This document shows positions 12,459 through 22,766 of a stretch of 64,000 nucleotides of DNA, piece after piece (position 1 is the stretch's first letter; each line of letters begins with the position of its first letter). The stretch covers positions 1-64,000 of the forward strand of contig JAEUBA010000007.1 of NCBI GenBank assembly GCA_018257865.1. The letters are read 5' to 3'. The notes beneath the pieces were generated by a model. That model worked only from the letters and a program-made list of their open reading frames with translations, searched no databases and was not told where the DNA came from. This DNA comes from Stereocaulon alpinum (Eukaryota; Ascomycota; Lecanoromycetes; Lecanorales; Stereocaulaceae). Both the position numbers and the translations under genes were made by a program.

Positions 12459-12626
12459 TATTACGGGCTAGGCCTAGGTAGATTCCTAGGTAGTGCGCCT
12501 AGGGTATTCCTATATATAGTAGCCTAGGGCAAAGCTCGTTGAGCTTTGTTTGTGCTCTTTTGCCAGACGCGGGCTAGTGGTGCAGCGGTTAAGCCCCAGA
12601 ATAGGCCCTAGGGTCGACCCGTGACA
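12459..12626 (+). repeat. Right LTR of the TRIM-like element
   Basis: It is 168 bp with an intact end CCCGTGACA. Every difference from the left LTR that I can see is a C/T or G/A transition. Confidence 0.75.
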
Positions 12627-14646
12627 ACTATAGAAGAAGTAGTAGCGAAATTAGAATAGTTATATAGGGATATCGCTATCCCCTAGGTATAAAGATACGC
12701 CTTAGTCTTCGCACCTATAAAGTTTTAAGTAATACACTTCGCCCTAATACTAGGTTAGGTAGGATTTAATAGGGGTTACCCTTTAACCCTAAACGGCGCT
12801 AAAGTATTACTAATAGCCTTATATAAATACCTAGGCCTTTACTTCGACCTATACCTACGGTAGGAGAAGCAGCTAGAATATATTAAAGTAAAAGTAGGCT
12901 AGCGACTTAGGGCCCTTAGCGGAATTATAGCGTCTATATAGGGGCTACGGTTCCGCGACCTTAGGCTAGTCTACTAAATAACGGTAGTACTATTTATACT
13001 ATATATAAGCTTAGTATAGATCTTTAATAAGGCCTAGTCCTAAAGGATAGGGCTTAGGAAGAAGACTATTTACGCGCTTAATCAGGTGTAAAGAAGGGCT
13101 ACTATTATAATTAGTAGGGCCTTTTAGCGTACCGCCGGTATAGCGATAGATATAGAAACTTACCTTACCCCAGTCGTATTATAGGCGGTATAGACTAACC
13201 GCGAGGTATAGCTTTATATAGTAATAACGCCTTTATATAGTACCTAGACCTTAGGAAGGGAGCTAGGAAGATAAAAAACGCTACTATAAGAGCTTAAAAA
13301 GGAGGTTACCCTATTCCTAAGAGGCCCTCTTAAGATTCGTAATATAATACTAGTCCTACTATAGTAGTAGGGGCTAGATATTACTATCTATACTACTAAT
13401 AAGGAAGTAATTAAAGACTATACTAAAGTATTATAGGACCTCAGTAAGCTATACGCCTATACGGACGGTAGTAGTATTAAAGGCTAGGTAGGCGCTACGG
13501 TAGTAATACTATAGCTTAGTAAGAAGCTTACTATCTATCTAAGCCGGCTAGCCTATTTAATAGTCTATATAGGGGAGCTGTGCGGGATATAGATAGCCCT
13601 TATCCTTATATAATTCCTCTTAAAAGACTAGTAACGATAGAAGATTATTATCTTTACTAATAACTAAGAGGCGATTAGATTATCCTAATAGCCTAGAGGC
13701 TAGTCTAAGTAGTATATCCTAATATATATTATTAAAAAACTTAACGAGCGTAATTAGAAGGGGTACTTTAGAGTTAAAATCTAATAGATCCTAGCTTATA
13801 AAGGAGTACTAGGTAATAAGGAAGCGGATAAGCTTACTAAAGCGGCTGCTAAGTATAAGCTAGTAGCCCTAGGAGCTTATACCCTTATAGTAATAGTCCG
13901 GCCTATAACGCGCTATAAGACTCTCGACCTATAGGATTAATAATAGCAGGTCGAAGCCTATAGATAAGACCTCTTTTAGTATATAGAATACTTAGATAAG
14001 GCCGCCCTTAAAAGGTATAAAGGACTTAGTAGGGTCTAAAGCTTAATTCTTACTTAGTTACGGATAGGTAAGATAGGGCTTAACTACTTCCTTTTTAATA
14101 TTAGAGTTAAAGAGGACGCTCTCTACTAGTATAGGCGAAGCGCTAAGATAATTCGCTACGTCCTAACGGAGTGCTACCTCCTCTATAATATAAGGGAAGA
14201 AGTCTTTAGCCCTTCTAGGGGTTAGGGGCTAGATATATAGTAACTTATCTTATACTTAGATATTATATTCTATATAATATCTTTTATATATAAGGCGGGT
14301 AGGCTGAAGTAATTTAGATAGACGTCTTAAGTATAAAGTATACCAGCTAGCCCCCCTATTACGGGGGGGGCTAGCGCTAAAGGTAATAACGTATATAGCT
14401 TATAGAGGCCTTACTGTATAATAATAAGGCCCCGTAGATAGATACGGAACCTATAGTAAGGGATAAAGTAAGCCTAGCAGGACATATATTAAATTAGGAC
14501 TTTACGAATTTAGACTTTAAACTTTTTAAACTTTATAGACTTTTTGGCAATAGAGTAGCGGGCGCCTTATATTACTTTAAGGGGCCTAAAGTTGCTATTA
14601 ATAGCGGCTCTAGACCCCGTAAATCCCCTGTAAGATAACGCTGCAT

Positions 14647-14664
14647 AGCGCCCTTGCGGGCGCT
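14647..14664. repeat. GC-rich 7-bp stem-loop at the island edge
   Basis: AGCGCCC and GGGCGCT pair around a TTGC loop. It sits exactly where AT-rich, mutated sequence gives way to normal composition. Confidence 0.5.
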
Positions 14665-14677
14665 GGGACAGTCTATG

Positions 14678-14701
14678 AATCAATCAATCAATCAATCAAT
14701 C
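14678..14701 (+). repeat. (AATC)6 microsatellite
   Basis: Six uninterrupted AATC units lie just inside the normal-composition region. Confidence 0.95.
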
Positions 14702-16385
14702 ACTCCGTACGTACAAGGCGAACATTTCAAAGAATTGTGCTTCTATCGGGATTTCATCCAGACAATGAGAAGCAGACTTCTCGGGAATCTTTGCCACCAC
14801 ACACACCACACGTCAGTAATTCTTCAAGGCGAAAACGCCGACAAATCACGCCTCAATCGGCTCTTTCCCACCCATCCCCACCCATCCCAACCTCACATAA
14901 AACCACCTCAGGCCTCATCGCCACCAATATCCACCACAACAACCACCCTACAACTACCACCTCATCCTCCCAACTTCCCAAAATCCAATTTCAGACTCCA
15001 GCCCTGACGCCCTATGCCACCTAGCACACGCGCGTGCGGCGCGGGTACCTTATCTTGTGTGTTCATTCAGAACCTGGCCTGATAGGGAGCTCGTTGCGAG
15101 GTGATGGCTCGACGAACGATGCCGCGCGCCACTGCGGCGCATGTTATGCATACGTGTAGGCTCCAGCTTCGTCATCCCTGTTCCTATTCGTCATCTCTAT
15201 CCCTGTCTGTTACCTATTTGGACTGGAAGGATCGATAGGATTTTAAGGCTGAGAAGGATGGCCGAGGGTATGGGGTTGGTGATGGCGTAATCCTTCCCAA
15301 CGCCATGGACCTGGTCCGACCCTACGCCTCCTTCGTGACAGCGCAATGGTGGGAGCGCTATATTGTCAGCTCCGTGCTACGTTGGGTAGATGAGGGTATT
15401 TGTCCGAGGTTATGGATTGATAATGGAAATTCTGGTGCCTCACAGGACGCCTCGCCTAGCCTAGGTAGGTAGTCTCCGCTGTCAGTTGTTCGGGCGTTCT
15501 ACGCGTTCAACATTGTACTACTGAGGTCTAATTCCGTCGTGCGTTGACGTGTGCTATGGTCTCCTGCAAGGCGCCGATCAGTACATGCTCCATGCGTGCT
15601 CAGCTGAGCTGAGCTCTGCAACCAAGACATGGATGTGGCCATATCGATCCATGCATAATTCATAAGCACAACCGCTGCTGGATTGGGCGATTTGAGTCCT
15701 TATATCGCGCCAGACTAAATACTCTGATATCATGGATAGAGACTAAAGTAGGTATGAGAGGCTTGAATGACGGGTCTCGGCCTTTGTCTCTCTCCGCATG
15801 GAGAGTCAGGTGTTCTCTTTGGAATGGCTTGATTTCAATCCTACAGTATTCTACTCCATTATTTGAGTCTTCTAAACATTAGCTTCCAACATCCTAGCAG
15901 AGTGCTTTGCTTTGTATGCATACATTGCTGTTCTGGCCTTGGCTACTAGTCAATTCTTGACGCAGCATTACTGGCTTGTGATTATCTCTTGGTATGACTT
16001 CATCTTGTCGACTTTTGATGGGCTTGGGGTAGAATGTCTTGATTAGTTGAATGAACAAAGATCTTGGGGAAGCTTGGTCAGGTAGATTGACGAGGCGTTG
16101 TTTGGTTTGGGGGGTGTTGTGGCCTAGTACTTGGTTGAATGATGCGTATTGGGGATTTCTTGCAGTCTCTATCACTGTTCGATGGTGGTTGGACATCTTG
16201 AAGATTCGGAAGACTTTAGTAGAAATCTTGGTGTAAGAAGCAAAATCGTCAAGGTATGGCAGAGAAAGAAAGTCACAGCACTCGTTACTGTTATAGAATG
16301 GACTACTATACTGAATGTACGAATACCATGAAAGAGGTAGCTTCTATTATAATTCTAGATCTGTGTACTCCGTAGTCCGTCTCAA
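14702..16385. other. Intergenic spacer, nothing recognised
   Basis: Composition is normal. Only short ORFs occur, with no recognisable protein and no coherent exon structure. It separates the RIP island from the ATPase gene. Confidence 0.6.
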
Positions 16386-19300
16386 TTACCTCTCCATTTT
16401 CTCATCTGCCAGCTCCTCACTCGACGCACCTCTCGGATTCATATACTGTTCAAAAACCTTCGACTCCAAATCCTTCCCCTTCCCAACTTCCTTGATCGCC
16501 CTTTGTCGGAAACGAATCCTCTTTCCCCATTTCCACGCCTCAACGCCCCCAACGAACAAGATGGCTTCGATAAAAACAACCCCCCATTCCCAGGAGATCC
16601 CTTCGTGTTTGAAAACGACACGGTTGATGACCGGAATGTAGAGTGTCGGAAAGACGGTCACGAATCCAGCAATGATAGCCCAGAAGAGGAATTGATTGCG
16701 CCAGACATCATGCATCCACTGCGTAAAGTACTTCTTACTGTTGGGCTGCATGCGGAAGAAGGAGCGGCGCATATCAACCAGCTCCCAAGCCAGGAAAAGC
16801 GCGAACCATATCAGGCATACGAAAGTAGTGGCGCGAGCACGGAAGACGGTATCACACTCTGCGCTGTAGCTGTCATTGCAATTGGTGCCCAGCCCGCCAT
16901 CTCCGAAGCCGAACAGGATAAGCGAGAAGGATGTCAGGCAAAGAGCGGCCATCCAGAAACCATATACCAACATATCAACGAGAACTTCCATCGTGAAGAC
17001 GCCTTTCTCGAGGGACTGCGGTGGACGTGCCACTATGTCTGCTGCGGCTACTTCAACCCCAAGACCCATATCCGGCATACTAGAAGTGATCATGATGACC
17101 TAGAGGATCTCGACCGGAGAAAGGGGAAAGATCGAGAGGTCGGATGAATCTTTGAGAGCAAGGCCGATCAGGAGGGTGCAGGCTTGGGCGATGTTTTCGG
17201 AGAGAAGATGAAGTACGAATTCCTTGATGTTGTCGAACATACGGCGGCCTTCCTCCACCGCGTTGAGGATCGAGGCAAAATTAACATCTGTCAAAACGAT
17301 ATCAGATGCGTCTTTAGCAACATCAGACCCTGCTTGACCCATGGCAATGCCGACATCGGCACGCTTGAGAGAAGGGGAGTCATTCACTCCATCTCCAGTC
17401 ATCGCAGCAAAGCATTTCCGTCTGTGTAAGGCCTCGATCATGCGGACCTTGGTATTGGGCGAGCACCGAGCAATGACTAGTGGAAGGACGGGAAGCCTGT
17501 CAATCTCTTCATCGGAGAGCTTGTCAAAGGCACTTGCTGTCATCATCATTGCATCGGCGACATCCTTTGCCACATCCTGTGAATTTGATGGAATTATACC
17601 TACTTGAGCTGCAATAGCCCTTGCAGTACCGGGATGGTCTCCAGTCAGCATATGGACAGCGACGCCTGCTTGGTGGCACTGTTTGACGGCTCCGGCAGAC
17701 TCAACACGAGGCGGATCATATAGGCCAATGAGACCTTCGAAGGTCAAGTCCTTCTCAATATCTGCGCGGTCATATTCTGCGTCCGAGCCGCCAACGTCGC
17801 TCGAGTATTCTCTACTGGCAAGTGCAAGCACGCGCAGACCTTGCGCAGCCAAAGCTTCCATATTGTCAAGGATGCGGTCGCGTCGCTCTTCGGTCATCTC
17901 AGTCGGTCCTGACCCTTCTTCCCAACGAACCAGGTTGCAGGAAGCAATGATTCGTTCTACCGCGCCCTTGGTGAAGACCATTCTCTTGTCTAACGACTTG
18001 TTCTCAAAAATGACTGACATCTTCTTGACCTCAGAGTCGAAAGGGAACTCTGCGACATGACTCCAGGACTCTTCTTTAGTGAGGCGTTCGCGATTCCAGT
18101 TGAACCGCGATACAAATACCTGAATAGCGATCTCCGTGGGGTCTCCACGGGCCTTCCAGCCCTCTCCGGTTTCGTGAACGTGGGCAAGGTTGGCGAGAGA
18201 CGCAACAGTAAGGTAGTCCTGGAGTTGAGGGTTACCCTTCAGCAAATCTCCATGGGAAGTCCCACTTCCATCCTGTTCCGTGGTTTCGGTCTTTACTTCG
18301 ATTTCGTCTGGAGCACGTTCGTTGTGTGACAGATCGCCAACCGTGGGGTCATATGGATCACTCGAAATGCCAACCGAGTATGTGCCCTTACTCGGTATCC
18401 AAGCCCTTTTTGCCACCATTTTCCCTTGGGTGAGCGTACCAGTCTTATCGGAGCAGATGTCTACCGTATCTGTAAGCGCTGATGTTCGAATAACGGGAGG
18501 ATATACTACCTGTTACCGCTCCCAACGCTTCGAGTGAGTCCAATTTGCGCACAATGACGTGTCGTTGTACCATTTTCTTTGTGCCAGCGGCCATGGTTAT
18601 GGTCAGAACAACGAGGAGGGCGGCAGGAATCATGCTAAGACCAGTAGCAACAGCGTAGATGATGACTTCACGATTGTTGGAGAAGTCGTTTGCCGCAAGA
18701 ACGATGATAGTACAAACGACCGCGATACCGAAAAGCAGGATAGCTAGTTTGGACAGTTTTCTTTGGAGAGGAGTACCAATGTTAACACCCAGGAAATGGC
18801 CGACAACGTCGGCGGCGGTCAATCCCCATGCTTCAGCATAGCGGTGCGGTTTGGCAGAACCGTCGGGCTTGCGTTTTACGGGTCGAGTTTTCTTTCCGGT
18901 TGCGCGTAAGGCAGTAGCAATGGTACCAATCTCAGTCTTCATGCCAGTCGCAAACACGATGCCGCGAGCTCTGCCCTTGGTGACCGTGGACGAACTGAAG
19001 GCGACGTTGAGACGATCTCCGGGACCAGTATCAGGGTCGAACGTGGCCTGGGCGTTCTTCTGAACCGGAAGCGACTCCCCTGTCAGCAATGCCTCGTCGG
19101 TTTCGAAATTTACCGCCTCCAGTAGTCTATCAATCGATGAGAACGATGAAGTCGAGAACGAGAGTAAGAATAGTACTCACCTGATGTCCGCTGGTAAGGT
19201 ATCTCCGGTCTTCAGTTCCACCATATCACCCAGCACAATTTCGGCTGTGGGAACCATTTCGGTTTTCCCGTCTCTGACAGCAGATGCGGTCGGAGAACTT

Positions 19301-19771
19301 AAAGATCTCAACGACTCCATAGTTTTTTCGGCATTGAATTCCTGAAAGAATCCAACAATGATGTTAACGATGATAACAGCTGCAATGACACCTCCTTCAA
19401 TATATGATTGAATACCAAAACCGACAGCCGCAGCCATTATTAGGACCTGTAACACTGTATCAGAACAACGTGATATGCCTCTTGGAGAATCTGGGTCACT
19501 GAACTAGCATCATGGCATTGGCAATCTGACGGACCAGAATCCTTACCGGGTTGACGCCAGCACCATCACCCAACTCATTTCGACCGTGTTCTTCAAGTCG
19601 AGATTTAGCCTCGACGGTGGTGAGACCATCCTCACTGTCGGCACCTATTCCACGCGAAACAGCCTTGGAAGAAAGAGTATGGGGAGGGAGAGATAGAGGC
19701 TTGTTGGCTTGGCCAGAAACATGAGCTTCCTCATCTTTCTTGGTCCCACCCATGTTGCCTAATGATTTCAT
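16386..19771 (-). pseudogene. ENA1: ENA-type P-type ATPase with in-frame stop
   Basis: This gene encodes a plasma-membrane Na+/K+ efflux ATPase of the fungal ENA (type IID) family. Inferred minus-strand exons are 19771-19505, 19446-19181, 19126-18510 and 18469-16386, and they join in phase to 1078 codons, normal for ENA. Visible motifs are LTGES (actuator), CSDKTGTLT with the phosphorylated Asp near residue 391, MLTGDHPGTA, and MTGDGVNDSPSLK. Paired helices near the N-terminus and a C-terminal membrane cluster are present. Codon 840 (17100-17102) is TAG between EIL and VIMITS, where the family has a hydrophobic residue, probably Trp. The stop falls in M6 and would remove about 238 residues, so the product should be inactive unless this is a sequencing error. 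The hinge reads TDVNF rather than the usual TDDNF. Intron 3 is only 40 bp. Identity to the family is firm; pseudogene status is an inference from one codon. Confidence 0.85.
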
Positions 19772-20677
19772 TTGGAGGCTGTACTACACGGAGCACAAGA
19801 TAAAGTGCGAGCGGTCTGGTATCCTTGGGCTTCCTTGTATACACGACGAAAAGCGGGCCTTACAGAAGGAAAACGGTCCGTCTATAAAAGCATTTACCTT
19901 GAACGCGGATATGTCGTGCCGAGGAAACGAGAGCAGATTTGCGATTCCACGAGGCCGCCATGAAGACGAAACTCATGCAGCAACATGCGTCGATACGATG
20001 GCAAATAGAGGATCCTCGCCATGGCGAAACAAGAGATCTTGGCGTTCGTGGGTCTGAATCTTGGTAACTTCTTGGCTGGATACTTGGCGGTTCGCGTTCC
20101 ATGCTAATCGACTCGCACCTATCAGACTTCAGACCCTAATTTGGGCGATGAAAGTAATGCTAAGAGGAACTGGCACGCTCGGCATCCAACTTGGATCATC
20201 ATGGCGACTGCGCTCAGTCGCCGCTCACTGACAAAGGTTGGCCGTGCTTGCCAAGATCTGGGCCAAGACCGGAGTGCTTGGCGAGGTGGGGCGGAGCACT
20301 TGGCGGGATAGATAATTGAAAGTGTCAGAGGCCTTCATGACAATCCTCCTAACGATCTATCAGGGTCTGATTCATTTATGCTCTCCCGCTCCAATCATTT
20401 AATACCTTGCGAACACCAGATTTTGGGCGTTCGTCCGCAGTGGTAGGTATGCTGCTAGCCGAACACACTTATCGCTCAATAGCTTTGTTGTAGCTTGGTA
20501 TCTGAACAGTTGAGGTGTAGAAGAAACCCTTCGCAGTCTCTTCCAATGCCAAGCAACTGTCGAAGGCCTTTTTCTGGGCAGTTCAGACCAATTGCTTTTG
20601 ACGCTATGGTTTGGCCGAGGCGTTGCCGTGTTCCGCTGGGGCTCTGCATGGACAGGCTCGCACGTCATGTCTCCACG
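19772..20677. other. Intergenic region upstream of the ATPase, nothing recognised
   Basis: This would hold the ATPase promoter and the 3' flank of the next minus-strand gene. I see no coding exon or repeat. Confidence 0.5.
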
Positions 20678-22354
20678 TTATTTGGCTCTGCTGTCGAGGA
20701 GAAGCCAAGGCATTCGTTCTGCGGATCTGACCCGTGGGCTGTCGGATTTGATGAAGTCCGAGAGGCTGACCATTCTCGTCAATACCGCCGAAAAATAGTC
20801 CCTTCCATGATCAGAGGGATAGGTCTTCCTAATGTACTTCATTAAAGCTCTAGTATCCTCATCCTTACACAAGTCTTGAACAAGCATGTCAATCCCTTTT
20901 CGGAGATCGACAGATTCTTTAGATAGAATCCTGCGTACTTGTTCGATCTGCGAGAACGATGCGAAAGCAGGAAAGCTACTACGTTGCTGTAGAATGTGTT
21001 CAACAGCTTGTGTATGTAAGCTGCGGATATTTGGAATGTATGCTGAAGTGTTTTCTGGAACTTCCTTGAGTAGTTCCGCAAATCGGCAGAAGTCCTGAAT
21101 CAGTTGTAGAGCTGGATATTTCGCGTCCAGAAGCTCCAGACTTTGGGACACTACTTGGATTCTTCGGTAGCTGCGAAAGACATCATCTTCGGCTTCTTTT
21201 ATAGGTTTGAAAACCCTCAGTTCTGGTTCTTTACCAGGTTGGCGCAAGACATATGGGATCTCTCCACCAGCTATGCTTGCCTCACGATTGTGATCGCTAG
21301 GAAGATGCCGGATCCAAGGTTCAGATCGGTCACTGATAGCCTGGACGTTCTGGTAACATAGACCACATGCCTGACAGTGTATTTGCTCGTCATCACCCTC
21401 GTTGATCTCCAAGCAAGCTGGGCAAGTACACGGAGGGCACGCGAATCGATGGAAAACCATGCTCATATCAACGTTCTGGCCAGGCCTAAAGACTGACGTC
21501 CAATTCTTTGACAGGTCGATAGGTCGTCTTCGTTGAGTGTCTTGAATCACAAAGTCACCGTTGATCAATTTTGACATTCCAGCGGGCGTAACACCGGCTT
21601 TACCGAAACGAGCTTTTAGCACTGCCATGAAACATTCCAACGAATCAATGAAGTCAAGGTGGAAAGGAGCAATCTTGCCAAACGGGTCAAGGAGAATAAC
21701 CGGCTGTTGTAACAGCACCTGGGGGGGAACCGCGGTCTGCGTTCGCAACATTGTTCTCATATCCTCAATGCTGTGCAGCAATTGCTTGTTTTGCTGAAGT
21801 ATAACCACGAAGAACTGGCGTTGCTCAATTGTCAAGCCTTTGAGCATGTCCAAGATGCAGGTATCGTCAACATCTCGGACCGTGACGTCCAAGTTCCTCT
21901 CATTCATCTGACTGTCCATGGTCCGTTTGGCTTGAAAGGTGACGAGTAGCATAGTAATAGCAGACGCATGTCTTCCCAGCTGCACCCTGAATTGCGAGAC
22001 ATCATCCTTCCTACATAGGGTCCACTTGATCTTCCGGAAATTACTTTGGACACCTGATGCCTTGGTACTCAGATGGGGTTGATACTTGGATATTGAGGTC
22101 AGAAAATCTTGGATACTTTCTTGACACGCGCAGACTGCCCTTCTTAGGGCGGAAACCTGTTTGGGCGAGAACAGTTGATCTGCCTGAAGCTCTTCAATTG
22201 CTTCCAAGCCATCTTGGAGGGTAGTAATGTCGGTGACCAGGGCCTTGTAATCTGCTGCGGCTCCCTTCGAATCGTTCACGGCTCCAATCGAGTCTTTAAT
22301 GAGCTTGAGACCAAGAAAGAGGTCGCCAACGGAGAACCCAAAACCTGTGGCCAT
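20678..22354 (-). CDS. Ubiquitin-like-domain protein with Cys-rich centre (fungal NLR-associated N-terminus)
   Basis: A single exon encodes 558 residues from an ATG. The N-terminus (FGFSVGDLFLGLKLIKD, then helices to about residue 145) resembles the helical N-terminal domain seen on many fungal NACHT/STAND and HET-related proteins. Residues about 217-303 begin QQPVILLDPFGKIAPFHLDF, the start of the fungal ubiquitin-like domain called ULD. A cluster of seven Cys follows at 306-333 (CPPCTCPAC, then CQACGLC), compatible with zinc binding. The C-terminal 200 residues are helical and not recognised. There is no nucleotide-binding domain. Function is unknown; a signalling or adaptor role is only a guess. 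It is divergent from TEL2. Confidence 0.7.
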   Translation of the reverse strand: MATGFGFSVGDLFLGLKLIKDSIGAVNDSKGAAADYKALVTDITTLQDGLEAIEELQADQLFSPKQVSALRRAVCACQESIQDFLTSISKYQPHLSTKASGVQSNFRKIKWTLCRKDDVSQFRVQLGRHASAITMLLVTFQAKRTMDSQMNERNLDVTVRDVDDTCILDMLKGLTIEQRQFFVVILQQNKQLLHSIEDMRTMLRTQTAVPPQVLLQQPVILLDPFGKIAPFHLDFIDSLECFMAVLKARFGKAGVTPAGMSKLINGDFVIQDTQRRRPIDLSKNWTSVFRPGQNVDMSMVFHRFACPPCTCPACLEINEGDDEQIHCQACGLCYQNVQAISDRSEPWIRHLPSDHNREASIAGGEIPYVLRQPGKEPELRVFKPIKEAEDDVFRSYRRIQVVSQSLELLDAKYPALQLIQDFCRFAELLKEVPENTSAYIPNIRSLHTQAVEHILQQRSSFPAFASFSQIEQVRRILSKESVDLRKGIDMLVQDLCKDEDTRALMKYIRKTYPSDHGRDYFSAVLTRMVSLSDFIKSDSPRVRSAERMPWLLLDSRAK

Positions 22355-22766
22355 ACTAAGGAGCGGCCATGGTGTTCGGGGGTGTTATTATACCAGACGA
22401 GCCCTAAGGAAGTGAAATTAAACCTCTGTTGGTTGATTTGACTCAAGCGGTTGTTAATAATGGAACGTGTTCTGTACACGCCACAGAGTGGCAATGGTCT
22501 CTGACCTGTTTAGCATAAAAGTTTGCCATGTCGACGAAGGACTTGCGACTGCCCCTGATGCATTTAAGCATGGAAGGTGGCTTCAAACAAGTACTTTAAC
22601 ATCGAGTTCTGATGTTGGATCCTCGCCAAGCAGATTAGTCATCGCTTGCACCAATCACAGAGATAGTTCGTTTGAGCATGGTCATACCTAATGCTGATGC
22701 CTTCTGTTTCGGCGACAATACAGGTTGGAAATTGTGTTATTTAATCGAACTGCAGTATGCGTTATT
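22355..22766. promoter_or_regulatory. Divergent intergenic region, ULD gene / TEL2
   Basis: These 412 bp separate two start codons facing away from each other, so the region must hold both promoters. I see no specific motif. Confidence 0.4.

Larger units (their letters stand above)
11957..12626 (+). mobile_element. TRIM-like non-autonomous LTR element, 670 bp
   Basis: Two direct repeats of exactly 168 bp (11957-12124 and 12459-12626) flank a 334-bp non-coding interior. The LTR ends are TGTTACGGGC and GACCCGTGACA, each mutated in one copy. The target duplication is ACTAC at 11952-11956 and ACTAT at 12627-12631. A purine-rich tract lies just before the right LTR (12445-12457). There is no coding capacity, which fits a terminal-repeat retrotransposon in miniature. 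The interior holds a partial tandem duplication: 12166-12275 resembles 12341-12437. Removing the element rejoins the LINE frame (IGKTT into IEEVV). Confidence 0.75.
10560..14500 (+). mobile_element. Degenerate LINE-type retrotransposon (reverse transcriptase + RNase H)
   Basis: Plus-strand reading gives LINE reverse transcriptase motifs: NKALGLSGILN near 10900, PIALLDTIGK near 11095, then, after a solo LTR, QGSPLSPILYLFYN near 11840-11885 and RYVDN at 11913-11927. An RNase H follows (YAYTDGSS near 13455, ELCGI.IAL near 13580, IFTNN near 13655, GNKEADKL near 13815). The C-terminal segment has LRIGKIGLNYFLF (about 14060) and RYVLTECYLLYNI (about 14155). This layout fits Tad/I-like fungal LINEs with RNase H. 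From 12632 to the end, one frame can be followed without any frameshift and is broken only by stops. An endonuclease domain and ORF1 are not visible, so the 5' side is probably truncated. Confidence 0.8.
1..14650. repeat. AT-rich, RIP-degraded retroelement island
   Basis: There is no open reading frame of normal length anywhere in this block. The dinucleotides CA and TG are almost absent and TA is very common, which is the known product of repeat-induced point mutation (CpA to TpA on either strand). Degraded protein homology can still be read by eye: reverse transcriptase, RNase H, integrase with chromodomain, and gag. TAA/TAG codons stand where Gln, Trp or Arg are expected. Composition changes abruptly at about 14650, after which CA/TG return. 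Positions 1 to about 3500 are mutated in the same way but I could not assign them to a family. A possible plus-strand gag/ORF1-like stretch at 600-1000 is too weak to call. Confidence 0.9.

Noticed and set aside
14654..15024. Overlapping ORFs of 95-117 codons next to the AATC repeat
   Set aside because: They are low-complexity Pro/Thr/His translations of repetitive DNA with no recognisable domain or splice signals.
15894..16236. ORFs of 61-100 codons on both strands upstream of the ATPase
   Set aside because: They overlap each other on opposite strands and have no family resemblance or exon context.
22725..22766. Upstream start for TEL2
   Set aside because: The frame opens with TTG; the first ATG at 22767 gives the family-like start MEGLLAPI.
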